The translations under genes and the position numbers were made by a program. Shown here piece by piece: positions 1-8,288 of a stretch of DNA of 64,000 bases. Under the pieces are notes generated by a model. It worked only from the letters and a program-made list of their open reading frames with translations. It made no database searches and was not told where the DNA came from. Positions within the stretch are counted from its first letter, which is position 1; each line of letters starts with the position of its first letter. This stretch comes from Hoeflea marina (lineage in GTDB: Bacteria > Pseudomonadota > Alphaproteobacteria > Rhizobiales > Rhizobiaceae): contig NZ_QGTR01000001.1 in NCBI RefSeq assembly GCF_003182275.1, positions 1,098,215 to 1,162,214 on the forward strand, in the 5' to 3' direction.

Positions 1-12
1 AGGTCGCGCGCA

Positions 13-285
13 TCAGCCGGCCGATTTGACGCTGACAACTTCGGCGCTGACCGGGTTGAGCAGCACTTCAACCTTGGCGCCATCCTTGGCAATCCCGTAG
101 ATTTCGTAGCAGCCGTCCTCGATCTTGACCGAACGGACGTCATAACCGAGCTCGACGCCCTTGGCGGAGATATCGGCTTCCGACATCCATTCACTCTGGG
201 GAGCGGTACCGCAATCGGCGGCCATTGCTGCGGCCGGCAGGACGATGGAGGCAAGCAGGATGGACGAAGTGAAAAGTTTGCGCAT
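13..285 (-). CDS. Exported PepSY-domain protein
   Basis: 90-residue protein with an N-terminal signal peptide (hydrophobic run at residues 6-22 ending AAAMAA) followed by a short PepSY-like domain. The domain contains the pattern DGCYEIYGIAKDG and a C-terminal segment resembling the 'VDARTAKV' strand of PepSY repeats. PepSY proteins are small periplasmic modules thought to modulate peptidases or sensor kinases. It is divergent from a second PepSY gene at 416, which leads into a two-component system, so it may be an accessory or target of that system. The ATG at 285 is supported by the signal peptide that follows directly. The specific role is unknown. Confidence 0.8.
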   Translation of the reverse strand: MRKLFTSSILLASIVLPAAAMAADCGTAPQSEWMSEADISAKGVELGYDVRSVKIEDGCYEIYGIAKDGAKVEVLLNPVSAEVVSVKSAG

Positions 286-415
286 GAGTCAGTCTCCGGT
301 AGATGTTGACGGGCGGTTGCCCTGTTGACGGGACCGGTTATGGCGGACTGTGCATGACAGTTGGGTGAGTACGATTGTCAGCGTTTTGTCATTTCTTTCA
401 CGCTAGGGTTGGCGC

Positions 416-718
416 ATGCGACAGATCGTTCTATGCATTCTTGCCTTCCTCGTTGTCGCGACAACTGCCGTTCGCGCTGACGATGACGACCGCAATGCGC
501 TCGAGCGGGCGCAAAAAAGTGGCAAGGTGATGCCGCTCGCCGACATTCTCGAAAAGCTAAAGCCGTCGATCGACCGCCCCATTGCCGGTATCGAATTCGG
601 CATGGAACACGGCGCGGCCATCTACGAGATCTACTGGATCGACAAGGATGGTCGGCGGCGCGAAATGCATGTCGATGCACGCACGGCCAAAATCCTCGGC
701 AACGAGAAGGAGGATTGA
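416..718 (+). CDS. Exported PepSY-domain protein, first gene of two-component operon
   Basis: 100-residue protein. Residues 1-21 form a signal peptide (hydrophobic core ILAFLVVATTAVRA). The mature part has a PepSY signature, GIEFGMEHGAAIYEIYWIDKDG followed at the end by VDARTAKILG, the typical 'hV(D)(A/P)xTGxV' strand. Its stop codon (716-718) is in the same frame as the downstream response regulator and lies only 3 nt before that gene's apparent start. The two are therefore certainly co-transcribed and probably translationally coupled. The family often sits beside PhoP/QseB-like two-component systems, suggesting a periplasmic input or output of the kinase at 1393 (inference). Confidence 0.82.
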   Translation: MRQIVLCILAFLVVATTAVRADDDDRNALERAQKSGKVMPLADILEKLKPSIDRPIAGIEFGMEHGAAIYEIYWIDKDGRRREMHVDARTAKILGNEKED

Positions 719-724
719 GCCATT
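707..724 (+). promoter_or_regulatory. Strong Shine-Dalgarno positioned for an ATT start
   Basis: AAGGAGG at 707-713 lies inside the end of the PepSY gene and is spaced 8 nt from ATT (722-724), the first possible codon of the response regulator after the in-frame stop at 716-718. The ideal spacing is what makes ATT the best start. AUU initiation is established for infC and a few autoregulated genes, where it lowers expression and makes it sensitive to IF3. Confidence 0.7.
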
Positions 725-1396
725 CGCATCCTGCTTGTCGAAGATGATGACCGCATCCGCAAGGACGTAACCGGCGCACTTAAGGCGGCAGGCTATGTCG
801 TCGACAGCGAGACCGATGGCGAGGAAGCCTGGTTCCTCGGCGACACGGAGACCTATGGCGCCGTGGTGCTCGACCTTGGTCTGCCGCACATGGACGGATT
901 GAGCGTGCTCAAGCGATGGCGTGGGGCGGGTCGCGACATGCCGGTTCTGGTGCTCACCGCCCGCGGCTCCTGGAGCGAACGGGTGGAGGGCATCGACGCG
1001 GGCGCCGACGACTATCTGCCAAAGCCCTTCCGCATGGAGGAACTGCTAGCCCGGCTCCGCGCCATCATCCGCCGCAGCGGCGGCCACTCCGCCCCGGTCA
1101 TCACGGTCAACGGCACCGAACTCGACACCAAGCAGATGCGCCTGACTGTCGATGGTGTCCCCGTGAATTTGTCGCCGCAGGAATACCGGCTGGTGTCCTT
1201 CCTGATGCTCAACAAGGGCCGCGTGGTCTCCCAGCAGGAACTCTCCGAACATCTGCAATCTGTGCATTTCGAACGCGAGTCCAACGCCGTCGAAGTGCTC
1301 GTCGGCCGCGTCAGGCGCAAGCTGCCGGTGGCGCTGATCGAAACCCGCCGCGGCTTCGGCTACATCGTGCCTGACACAGCGTCCGACGCGCAATGA
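722..1396 (+). CDS. OmpR/PhoB-family response regulator with apparent AUU start codon
   Basis: Winged-helix response regulator of about 224 residues. The receiver domain starts with the usual (M)RILLVEDD strand, with acidic residues E7/D8/D9 and phosphoacceptor D51 in VVLDLGLPHMDG, and K100-region KPF. The C-terminal half is a Trans_reg_C DNA-binding domain (LSPQEYRLVSFLMLNKG, RRGFGYIV). No ATG, GTG or TTG precedes the conserved first strand in frame: the frame is closed by the stop at 716-718. The only fitting initiator is ATT at 722, placed 8 nt after a perfect AAGGAGG at 707-713. Starting at the GTG at 863 would remove most of the receiver domain. It overlaps the kinase gene by ATGA. Either a genuine AUU start or a one-base difference from ATG. 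Confidence 0.88.
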   Translation: MRILLVEDDDRIRKDVTGALKAAGYVVDSETDGEEAWFLGDTETYGAVVLDLGLPHMDGLSVLKRWRGAGRDMPVLVLTARGSWSERVEGIDAGADDYLPKPFRMEELLARLRAIIRRSGGHSAPVITVNGTELDTKQMRLTVDGVPVNLSPQEYRLVSFLMLNKGRVVSQQELSEHLQSVHFERESNAVEVLVGRVRRKLPVALIETRRGFGYIVPDTASDAQ

Positions 1397-2775
1397 TCGG
1401 CCGCACGTCGATCCGCATCCGGCTGCTCGCCTGGGCCGTTGCGGTGGTGGTGCTGGCGCTCATTGTCACCGGGTTCAGTCTTGAAGCCATCTTCACCCGT
1501 CATCTCGAACGCCGCATCGGCCAGGAACTCGAAACCCATCTTTCCCAGATCGTGAGCGGTCTCAGATTTGACGCCGAAAGCCGCCTTTCGCTGACGCGCG
1601 AGCCGGTGGACCCCCGCTTCACGCGGATTTTCGGCGGTCTCTACTGGCAGGTGAGCGACAGGACCAGCGGTGCGCAACTCAAGTCCCGCTCTTTGTGGGA
1701 CACCGAGCTTGCCCTGCCGGACGATCATCTGGCGCCGGGTGATGTGCACAGCCACACGATTGACGGCCCCGACAATGGCCGACTGCTGGTCCATGAAGTG
1801 CTGGTGGTGCTGGCTTCCGGCAATGGCGATCACAGGCTGCGGGTCTCGGTGGCCATTGACCGCGCTGAAATCACCGCCCTGTCGACCGGCTTTGCCTGGG
1901 ATCTCGGCGCGGTGCTCGGGCTTCTGGGTCTGTTGCTGATCATAGGCCTGATCATCCAGGTGAGCCGAGGCCTGCGCCCTGTCCGTGCCGTGCTCGACGG
2001 CGTCGCGGCGGTTCGCGCGGGAAAGATGCGCCGCATCGATCAGACCAATGTGCCCGAGGAAGTCGCGCCGCTGGTTGATGAGGTCAATGCCCTGCTCGAC
2101 GCCCAGGACCGCGACATGGTTCGCGCGAGGGATCGTGCCGCGGATCTCGCTCACGGCATGAAGACGCCGCTGACGGCACTCGGTGCCGATATCGATCGCC
2201 TGCGCATGCGCGGCCAGACCGATATTGCCGATGACATCGCCGAACTGGCGTTGCGCATGGGCCGGCACATGGATCGTGAACTGGCACGCGCCCGACTCCG
2301 CCACGGTCGGGCGGCCGATCCCGTGCCGCTGTCACGGCATGTGGATGCGATACTGCGCACTCTGCGCCGCACGCCGAAAGGCGCGGCGATCGTCCTCGAA
2401 CAGCGGATCGACGGGCAGCCGACCGTGCTGATCGATCCGGACGACCTGAACGACCTGATCGGTAACCTGGTGGAAAACGCACTTCGCCATGCAAACCGGC
2501 AGGTGCTGGTGACCGCGAGCCAAAGCGGCGGCTGGACCACAGTCAGCATACAGGACGACGGTGACGGCATGGACGATGCCCATCTCGCGACAGCGCGGCA
2601 GCGCGGCGGCCGACTCGATTCAGGCGGGTCAGGCGCCGGACTTGGCCTGGCAATTGTCGCCGACATTCTCGAGGTTTGCGGCGGCGAGCTTGATTTCGGC
2701 CGCTCCCCCTTGGGCGGATTGAATGCGAGCATGACAATTCCGGCGGGAAGCCGGGCCGTCGCTGCCGATACCTGA
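1393..2775 (+). CDS. Sensor histidine kinase
   Basis: 460 residues. TM1 is at about residues 10-31, followed by a periplasmic sensor region of about 145 residues, TM2 at about 178-200, and a HAMP-like linker. The DHp helix contains the phosphoacceptor His254 in ADLAHGMKTPLTAL. The HATPase domain has an N box (LIGNLVENALRHA), G1 (QDDGDGMDD) and G2 (SGAGLGLAIV). The overall build is PhoQ/QseC-like. The start ATG overlaps the response regulator stop (ATGA), so the two are co-translated. With the upstream PepSY gene this forms a three-gene sensory operon. The stimulus cannot be read from the sequence; rhizobial homologues near PepSY genes are often linked to envelope or cation stress (inference). 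Confidence 0.9.
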   Translation: MIGRTSIRIRLLAWAVAVVVLALIVTGFSLEAIFTRHLERRIGQELETHLSQIVSGLRFDAESRLSLTREPVDPRFTRIFGGLYWQVSDRTSGAQLKSRSLWDTELALPDDHLAPGDVHSHTIDGPDNGRLLVHEVLVVLASGNGDHRLRVSVAIDRAEITALSTGFAWDLGAVLGLLGLLLIIGLIIQVSRGLRPVRAVLDGVAAVRAGKMRRIDQTNVPEEVAPLVDEVNALLDAQDRDMVRARDRAADLAHGMKTPLTALGADIDRLRMRGQTDIADDIAELALRMGRHMDRELARARLRHGRAADPVPLSRHVDAILRTLRRTPKGAAIVLEQRIDGQPTVLIDPDDLNDLIGNLVENALRHANRQVLVTASQSGGWTTVSIQDDGDGMDDAHLATARQRGGRLDSGGSGAGLGLAIVADILEVCGGELDFGRSPLGGLNASMTIPAGSRAVAADT

Positions 2776-2932
2776 TGGAGGATATGCTGCAGGGCGGCGT
2801 GACTCGGCCCCGACCGTCTCGGCGGCTGCCGCAACCGCGCCGCGCGAGGAAGATCTTGCACAGCTCTGCAACGCCGGGCCCTGCGCGCATGGGATGTCCT
2901 GGCCGGACCGCAATGATGTGCCAGAATCGAAA

Positions 2933-2972
2933 ACGCCAGCCGCACGGGACCTTGGTCCGGTGCGGCTGGCGT
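2933..2972 (-). terminator. Rho-independent terminator of the cold-shock gene
   Basis: Arms of 19 nt (ACGCCAGCCGCAC then one mismatch then GGACC) around a 2-nt loop form a very stable hairpin. On the minus strand it is followed by GTTTTCG, giving a short U-tract, so it would end transcription of the cold-shock gene at 2997-3206. On the plus strand it could also stop read-through from the kinase operon. Confidence 0.75.
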
Positions 2973-2996
2973 CGAAAACAAGACCGTTAGGTCTTA

Positions 2997-3206
2997 TCAG
3001 GCAGCCTGGATCGTCGAGACTGCAGTCTTGCCTGTGCGGCGGTCTTCAGCTGTGTCGAAGGAAACCTTCTGACCTTCAGCGAGACCGCGCATGCCAGCGC
3101 GCTCGAGAGCGGTTGCGTGAACGAAAACGTCCTTGCCGCCGTCGTCCGGAGCGATGAAGCCGAAGCCCTTCTGGTCATTGTAGAATTTTACGGTACCGGT
3201 CTGCAT
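2997..3206 (-). CDS. cspA: CspA-family cold-shock protein
   Basis: 69-residue single cold-shock domain: [21 protein letters not shown] carries RNP1 (KGFGFI) and [10 protein letters not shown] carries RNP2 (VFVHAT). Such proteins bind single-stranded RNA and DNA and act as RNA chaperones in the cytoplasm. The length is standard for the family. The gene stands alone with a GC-rich terminator directly downstream and more than 200 nt of upstream DNA that could hold a long 5' leader, as in other cold-shock genes (inference). It lies just downstream of a fatty acid desaturase on the same strand. Alphaproteobacteria carry several paralogues, so the exact csp number cannot be assigned. Confidence 0.95.
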   Translation of the reverse strand: MQTGTVKFYNDQKGFGFIAPDDGGKDVFVHATALERAGMRGLAEGQKVSFDTAEDRRTGKTAVSTIQAA

Positions 3207-3428
3207 GTGTATTCCTTTTTACTTCCATCAGGTGTGTGTGGATGCCGGTGCTAGATTTGGCTCCGACAGCCGTATTCATCGAATTCTAGTGAAGTTATTG
3301 TGCGAGTCACACCTTTAGGCGGTACCGCGACCAAGTCGTCCGGTCAAAATCGATGGCCCTATGTACACCGGAACCGGGTGCAACACAAGGGCCATGACCA
3401 AAAGCGTCAAAAACTATTCAGAATCCCC

Positions 3429-4436
3429 TCAGATCGCCGGCTGCGCGCGAAGCTGGCGGAAGGAAATCAGCCGTCGCGCCTTCTCGTCCCAGAGAGCCAG
3501 CGGCACGCATTTGATGCTCTGCCATAGGGTCAGACGGCCGATCTGCTTGAGCTCGGGAAAATCGCGCATGACCTGCGGCAGCCGATGGAACGGGATCCGG
3601 CTGGATAGATGGTGAACGTGGTGGATGCCGATATTGCCCGTCAGCCACATCAGCGGCTGCGGCAGATCGTAGAACGAGCTGCCGTGCAGGGCCGCATGTT
3701 CGCGGTTCCAGTCCGGCGTCCGGTCCCAGTGAGTCGGATCGAACTGATGCTGGACATAGAACAGCCAGACACCGATCGAAGCTCCGATCAGCGTGACTGG
3801 AAGTTGAATGAGCAGGAACGGCCCTACCCCGATCAACAGCGCCAGCCCGGCCCAGACCACCAGAATGCCGAGATTCGTGGCAATCACATTGCGCAGCGCC
3901 GCGCGGTCTTCCTTGAGCGCGCTCAGCGGCAGCCTGTGCTGCAGCAGGAACAGATAGGCAGGCCCAAGGCCGAACATCACCAGCGGGTGGCGATAGAGGC
4001 GGTATTTCATCCGTCCGAACCGGCTCAGCGCCAGGTATTCGTCGACGGTAAGCGTGTCGATGTCGCCTATGCCGCGGCGGTCGAGATTGCCGGAGGCGGA
4101 ATGATGCAGCGCATGTGAACGCCGCCAATAGTCATAGGGTGTAAGCGTCAGCACGCCGAGGGCGCGGCCGACCCTGTCATTCCACCTGGAGGTCGAGAAC
4201 ATCGCTGCGTGGCCGCAGTCATGCTGGATGATGAACAACCGCACCATGAGCCCGGCGGTTGGAATCGACAGCGCCAGGATGGCAAGCTCACTGATGCCGA
4301 TCAGGGACCACATCAGCACCCACAGCCCCACGAACAGTCCGAGCGTGAGAACGACTTCGAAGCTGGCGCGCCTGTCGTCCGGTGTGCGATAGGGTGCAAG
4401 CCGTTGCACCCATAGCTTCGCAGTCGCATCCTTCAT
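3429..4436 (-). CDS. Membrane fatty acid desaturase
   Basis: 335 residues from the ATG at 4436, which has an AAGGGGAA ribosome site 6 nt upstream; an earlier in-frame start at 4535 lacks one and adds non-conserved residues. Three histidine boxes of the di-iron desaturase superfamily are visible: HDCGH in FIIQHDCGHAAMF, HALHH in RRSHALHHSASGN, and HHVHH in GIHHVHHLSSRIP. Two hydrophobic hairpins separate them (for example LGLFVGLWVLMWSLIGISEL). The enzyme introduces a double bond into membrane acyl chains using O2 and an electron donor. Its position beside cspA on the same strand fits membrane fluidity adjustment in the cold (inference). Regioselectivity cannot be told. Confidence 0.9.
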   Translation of the reverse strand: MKDATAKLWVQRLAPYRTPDDRRASFEVVLTLGLFVGLWVLMWSLIGISELAILALSIPTAGLMVRLFIIQHDCGHAAMFSTSRWNDRVGRALGVLTLTPYDYWRRSHALHHSASGNLDRRGIGDIDTLTVDEYLALSRFGRMKYRLYRHPLVMFGLGPAYLFLLQHRLPLSALKEDRAALRNVIATNLGILVVWAGLALLIGVGPFLLIQLPVTLIGASIGVWLFYVQHQFDPTHWDRTPDWNREHAALHGSSFYDLPQPLMWLTGNIGIHHVHHLSSRIPFHRLPQVMRDFPELKQIGRLTLWQSIKCVPLALWDEKARRLISFRQLRAQPAI

Positions 4437-4908
4437 CGTATTCCCCTTGTTTAGAGTCTTGGCCGGCCTGGAGGCTCTGACTCCACACCAATGCTGTTGG
4501 GCAATAGCACGCGGCAAGGCGAATGGGTTAGGCAATTCGGATACTCACGACATCTTATCGCACAAGCCATTCTATTCATTCCAGAAAATTTGAAGGATGA
4601 GCCATATTGCTCATAAAAAATGCCGCCGCTCCGATCGCCTTCCTTGATCGCTTCGATGCAAAGCTTGACGCGCATGCCGGCAGAGAGATCGATTCGGACC
4701 TTGCCCGACCGCGCGGTGGCGCCCTTCCCGATGGCACTCGGGGTCCGCTGGGAGGAAGCGGGAGATCGCTGTCGCCGAGATCGGGCCGGCGACCTGCGGC
4801 GGCAGGAACAGCCCACCGCCGCCGTTGGTTGTCGATGTCGCCGGTGGCTGCACCCGTGCAGTCGGCCGGCGTGCCCTGAGTGACGCTCAGGCCTCCCCCG
4901 TGAAAAGT
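4437..4908. other. Intergenic stretch without a supported gene
   Basis: About 470 nt between the desaturase start and the DUF1993 gene stop. Several overlapping open frames on both strands exist but none has a recognisable domain, ribosome site or coherent composition. A perfect 6-bp inverted repeat ATGAGC-N6-GCTCAT lies at about 4598-4615, which could be an operator. An AT-richer segment at 4540-4620 probably contains the desaturase promoter (minus strand). Confidence 0.4.
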
Positions 4909-5415
4909 TCAGCCGCGGCCGAAGAAGTCGCCCTTGCCGACCGGAACGCCGTTGTGGCGCAGGATCGCGTAGGCGGCGGTCAGGTGGAAATAGAAGTTGG
5001 GAACCGAGAAGCCCTGAAGATATTGCAGGCCGGGAAAGCTCATGTCCATCGGGCCGACCTTCATGGAAATGATCTTGTCCTCGGCTCCCGCGAAATTCGC
5101 CTCCGGCACGCTGTGCAGGAAGTCGCGCACCCTGGCGATCCTGTCATGCAGTTCGGCGAACGTTTCCTCAACGTCGGGGAACGGCGGCACCTCGACGCCA
5201 CCAAGCCGGGCAACTGCCCCCTTGGCATGGTCGGTGACCAGTTGCACCTGACGCTTGAGCGGCAGCATGTCGGGTGCCAGGCGGTCGTTGAGCAGCACCG
5301 CCGGATCGATCTTTCGCTCCGCCGCCCAGGCTTCCGCCTTGGACAGCAGGTGTTCGAGATTGCTCAGCATGCTGCTGTAGAACGGCACGGTCATCGAATA
5401 CATGGATAGCGTCAT
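4909..5415 (-). CDS. DUF1993 family protein
   Basis: 168 residues from the ATG at 5415 (GGGATCCC context; preceded by AATCGGGGGATCCC). The pattern matches DUF1993: MTLSMYSMTVPFYSSMLSNL at the N-terminus and NFYFHLTAAYAILRHNGVPVGKGDF at the C-terminus. These proteins have a DinB/YfiT-like four-helix fold and unknown biochemical role. The much longer open frame that continues to 7338 is antisense to the dimethylglycine dehydrogenase gene and is not coding. Transcription is divergent from the gene at 5605, with about 190 nt between them. Confidence 0.9.
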   Translation of the reverse strand: MTLSMYSMTVPFYSSMLSNLEHLLSKAEAWAAERKIDPAVLLNDRLAPDMLPLKRQVQLVTDHAKGAVARLGGVEVPPFPDVEETFAELHDRIARVRDFLHSVPEANFAGAEDKIISMKVGPMDMSFPGLQYLQGFSVPNFYFHLTAAYAILRHNGVPVGKGDFFGRG

Positions 5416-5604
5416 GGGATCCCCCGATTGATGCGGCGGGAACCATCTTCCCGCGGCCGGCTGCATGTGGGATGCCTCTCCCTTCGGGGCAAGCGGCGTT
5501 CGTGTCAGGAACCGAACTTCTTTGTTTCGCAATGTCGTTTTTGCCTCTTGTGCGGCTGAACCCGATTTCGCAATGTGCGCGCGATTTGCGCAAAGGAGCA
5601 CTCT

Positions 5605-8169
5605 ATGAAATCCCATGTCAGGGCAGTGGTTATCGGTGGCGGCGTGGTCGGGTGCTCGGTACTCTACCATCTGGCCAAAGCCGGCTGGAGCGATGTCATG
5701 CTGATCGAGCGCTCGGAGCTGACATCGGGATCGTCCTGGCATGCTGCCGGCGGCTTCCACACGCTCAACGGCGATCCCAACGTCGCCAAGCTGCAGGCCT
5801 ACACGGTCAGCCTCTATAAGGAGTTGGAGGAAATCTCCGGCCAGTCCTGCGGGTTGCACCTCACCGGCGGCGTGATGATGGCGGATACCCCCGAGAGGAT
5901 GGATTTCCTGCGCCTTGTGCACGCCAAGGGCCGCTATCTCGGCATGGAAACCGAGCTCATCACACCGTCCGAGGCCAAGGCGATGTTCCCGCTGATGGAC
6001 GAGAGCAATTTCGTCGGCGCCCTCTGGGACCCAGTGGAAGGCCATCTCGATCCCTCCGGCACCACCCACGCCTATGCCAAGGCGGCACGCCAGCTCGGCG
6101 CCGAGATCGTGCTCAGAAACCGCGTCATCGAACTCACCCAGGAAGTTGACGGCACCTGGAACGTCGTCACCGAGCAGGGCACGGTCAAGGCCGACCACGT
6201 CGTCAATGCCGGCGGCCTGTGGGCGCGGGAAGTCGGCCGCATGGTCGGACTCGAACTGCCGGTGCTCGCCATGGAGCATATGTATCTGCTCACCGAAGAA
6301 ATGCCCGAGGTGCTGGAATTCAACGCCAAGACAGGCCGGGAGCTGGTCGGCGTCATCGACTTCAAGGGCGAGATCTACACCCGCCAGGAGCGCTCGGGCA
6401 TCCTGCTCGGCACCTACGAGAAAGCCTGCAAGCCCTGGTCGCCGGTCAACACACCATGGGATTTCGGACACGAGTTGTTGGCGCCCGACCTGGAACGCAT
6501 CGCTCCATCGCTGGAAATCGGCTTCAAGCACTTCCCGGCGATGGAGAATGCCGGCATCAAGCAGGTTATCAACGGCCCCTTCACCTTCGCCCCCGACGGC
6601 AACCCGCTGGTCGGTCCCGTGCCGGGCCTGACCAACTACTGGACCGCCTGCGCGGTGATGGCCGGCTTCAGCCAGGGCGGCGGCGTCGGACTGGCTCTGT
6701 CGAACTGGATGGTGCATGGCGATCCCGGCGCCGACATCTGGGGCATGGACGTGGCCCGTTATGGTGAATGGGCGACATTGCGCTACACCAACGCCAAGGT
6801 TCGCGAGAACTATTCGCGCCGCTTCTCGATCCGCTTTCCCAACGAGGAACTGCCCGACGCGCGCCCGCAGCAGACCTCGCCGCTCTATGACACCATGAAG
6901 ACCGAGAACAATGCTGTCATGGGCGACAGTTGGGGCCTGGAAACCCCGCTCTGGTTCGCACCGAAGGGCACCGAGGCGATCGACATTCCTTCTTTCCATC
7001 GCTCCAACGATTTCGAGCACATCGGCAACGAAGTCCGCAGGACGCGCGAAAGCGTCGGCGTCACCGAGATCTCCAACTTCGCCAAGTATGAGGTAACCGG
7101 CCCCGGAGTGCAGGCCTGGCTTACCCATCTGATGACGAACACGATGCCGAAGCCGGGCCGCATCGTGCTCACCCCGATGCTCAACGACAACGGCAAGATC
7201 ATCGGCGATTTCACCATCGGCAACCTGTCGACGGCCACGCGCGACCGCTACATGATCTGGGGCTCGATCGCCGCCCAGCGTTACCACATGCGCTGGTTCG
7301 AGCAGCACATGCCGAAGGACGGCTCGGTGTCGATCCACCGCATCGGCCTCAACCTCGTAGGCCTCTCGATCACCGGCCCCAACGCCCGCAAGGTGCTGGA
7401 AAAGCTGACCGACGACGATGTGTCGAACGCCGCCTACCGCTTCATGGACATCCGCGAGATGGACATCAACGGCGCACCCTGCATCGTCAACCGCATCACC
7501 TACGCCGGAGACCTCGGCTACGAAATCTGGATGGAACCCTCCTACCAGCGCCGCGTCTATGCCGGCATCAAGGACGCCGGCGCGGAGTTCGACATCGTCG
7601 ACTTCGGCATGCGGGCGCTGCTGTCAATGCGGCTGGAGAAGAACTTCCCCACCTGGTTCCGCGAGCTTAGGCCGATCTACGGACCCTATGAGGGCGGCAT
7701 GGAGCGTTTCATCAAGCTCACGAAGAACGACTTCATCGGCCGCGAGGCGGCGGCGAAGGAACATGCCGACGGTCCGAAGCTGATGCGCACCTCCTTCATC
7801 GTCGATGCCGTCGACGCCGACGTCATGGGCGACGAGCCTGTCTGGGCGAAGGTCGGCGACACCGACCACGGCACAATCGAGCCGCCGCACGGCTATGGCG
7901 CACCGCGCTTCGACGCCGACGGCAGGGAGATTGCCAAGCCGGCAGAGGGCACCATGCGCGACGGTGACTGGCGTGTTGTCGGCTGGATCACCTCGGGCGG
8001 CTTTGCCCATTTCGTCGGCCATTCCATGGCGCAGGGCTATATCCCGAGCCAGTTGGCGACGCGGGACGAGACCGGTCTCTTCGAGATCGAGATCCTCGGC
8101 ATCCGCCGCGCCGCCCGCATCGCCATTGAGCCACCCTTCGATCCCTCCGGCGACAAGATGCGCGGCTGA
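5605..8169 (+). CDS. Dimethylglycine/sarcosine dehydrogenase-like FAD enzyme (GcvT family)
   Basis: 854 residues from the ATG at 5605, 6 nt after AAAGGAG. The N-terminal DAO oxidoreductase has the dinucleotide signature VVIGGGVVGCSVLYHL (residues 7-22) and the conserved SGSSWHAAGG flavin-binding segment. A central FAO_M domain follows, and the C-terminal half is a GcvT aminomethyltransferase fold (EISNFAKYEVTGPG; GDLGYEIWMEPS; GLEKNF-like RLEKNFPTW). The family oxidatively demethylates dimethylglycine or sarcosine and passes the one-carbon unit to tetrahydrofolate. At the far end of the window sits a glycine-betaine-monooxygenase-like pair that would make dimethylglycine, so the two could be steps of one catabolic route (inference). 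Substrate could also be another N-methyl amine. Confidence 0.85.
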   Translation: MKSHVRAVVIGGGVVGCSVLYHLAKAGWSDVMLIERSELTSGSSWHAAGGFHTLNGDPNVAKLQAYTVSLYKELEEISGQSCGLHLTGGVMMADTPERMDFLRLVHAKGRYLGMETELITPSEAKAMFPLMDESNFVGALWDPVEGHLDPSGTTHAYAKAARQLGAEIVLRNRVIELTQEVDGTWNVVTEQGTVKADHVVNAGGLWAREVGRMVGLELPVLAMEHMYLLTEEMPEVLEFNAKTGRELVGVIDFKGEIYTRQERSGILLGTYEKACKPWSPVNTPWDFGHELLAPDLERIAPSLEIGFKHFPAMENAGIKQVINGPFTFAPDGNPLVGPVPGLTNYWTACAVMAGFSQGGGVGLALSNWMVHGDPGADIWGMDVARYGEWATLRYTNAKVRENYSRRFSIRFPNEELPDARPQQTSPLYDTMKTENNAVMGDSWGLETPLWFAPKGTEAIDIPSFHRSNDFEHIGNEVRRTRESVGVTEISNFAKYEVTGPGVQAWLTHLMTNTMPKPGRIVLTPMLNDNGKIIGDFTIGNLSTATRDRYMIWGSIAAQRYHMRWFEQHMPKDGSVSIHRIGLNLVGLSITGPNARKVLEKLTDDDVSNAAYRFMDIREMDINGAPCIVNRITYAGDLGYEIWMEPSYQRRVYAGIKDAGAEFDIVDFGMRALLSMRLEKNFPTWFRELRPIYGPYEGGMERFIKLTKNDFIGREAAAKEHADGPKLMRTSFIVDAVDADVMGDEPVWAKVGDTDHGTIEPPHGYGAPRFDADGREIAKPAEGTMRDGDWRVVGWITSGGFAHFVGHSMAQGYIPSQLATRDETGLFEIEILGIRRAARIAIEPPFDPSGDKMRG

Positions 8170-8177
8170 TCTGGAGA

Positions 8178-8205
8178 CCAGGCGGCGACCCGTCCCGCCG
8201 CCTGG
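8178..8205 (+). terminator. Hairpin downstream of the dehydrogenase
   Basis: A 9-bp perfect stem CCAGGCGGC/GCCGCCTGG with a 10-nt loop begins 8 nt after the stop codon. It lacks a clean U-tract, so it is a transcript-end stabiliser or weak terminator rather than a textbook terminator. Confidence 0.5.
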
Positions 8206-8288
8206 CCAAGACTTGCAATTAGTTCATTTTCAAAGCAAAAACGTCCCGAGCTGCAAGAGCCTGATGCTGCAGCCGAGCCGGACGAGCG

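Noticed and set aside
2775-2990. 71-aa ORF after the sensor kinase
   Set aside because: Arg/Pro-rich, no domain, overlaps the terminator hairpin; adjacency to the kinase stop is chance.
4451-4816. 121-aa minus-strand ORF between desaturase and DUF1993 genes
   Set aside because: No recognisable domain, no ribosome site, overlaps equally open frames on the other strand.
4909-7338. 809-aa open frame on the minus strand
   Set aside because: Only its last 168 codons (4909-5415) are real (DUF1993). The rest is antisense to the dimethylglycine dehydrogenase gene, with the codon bias of a mirror frame in GC-rich DNA.
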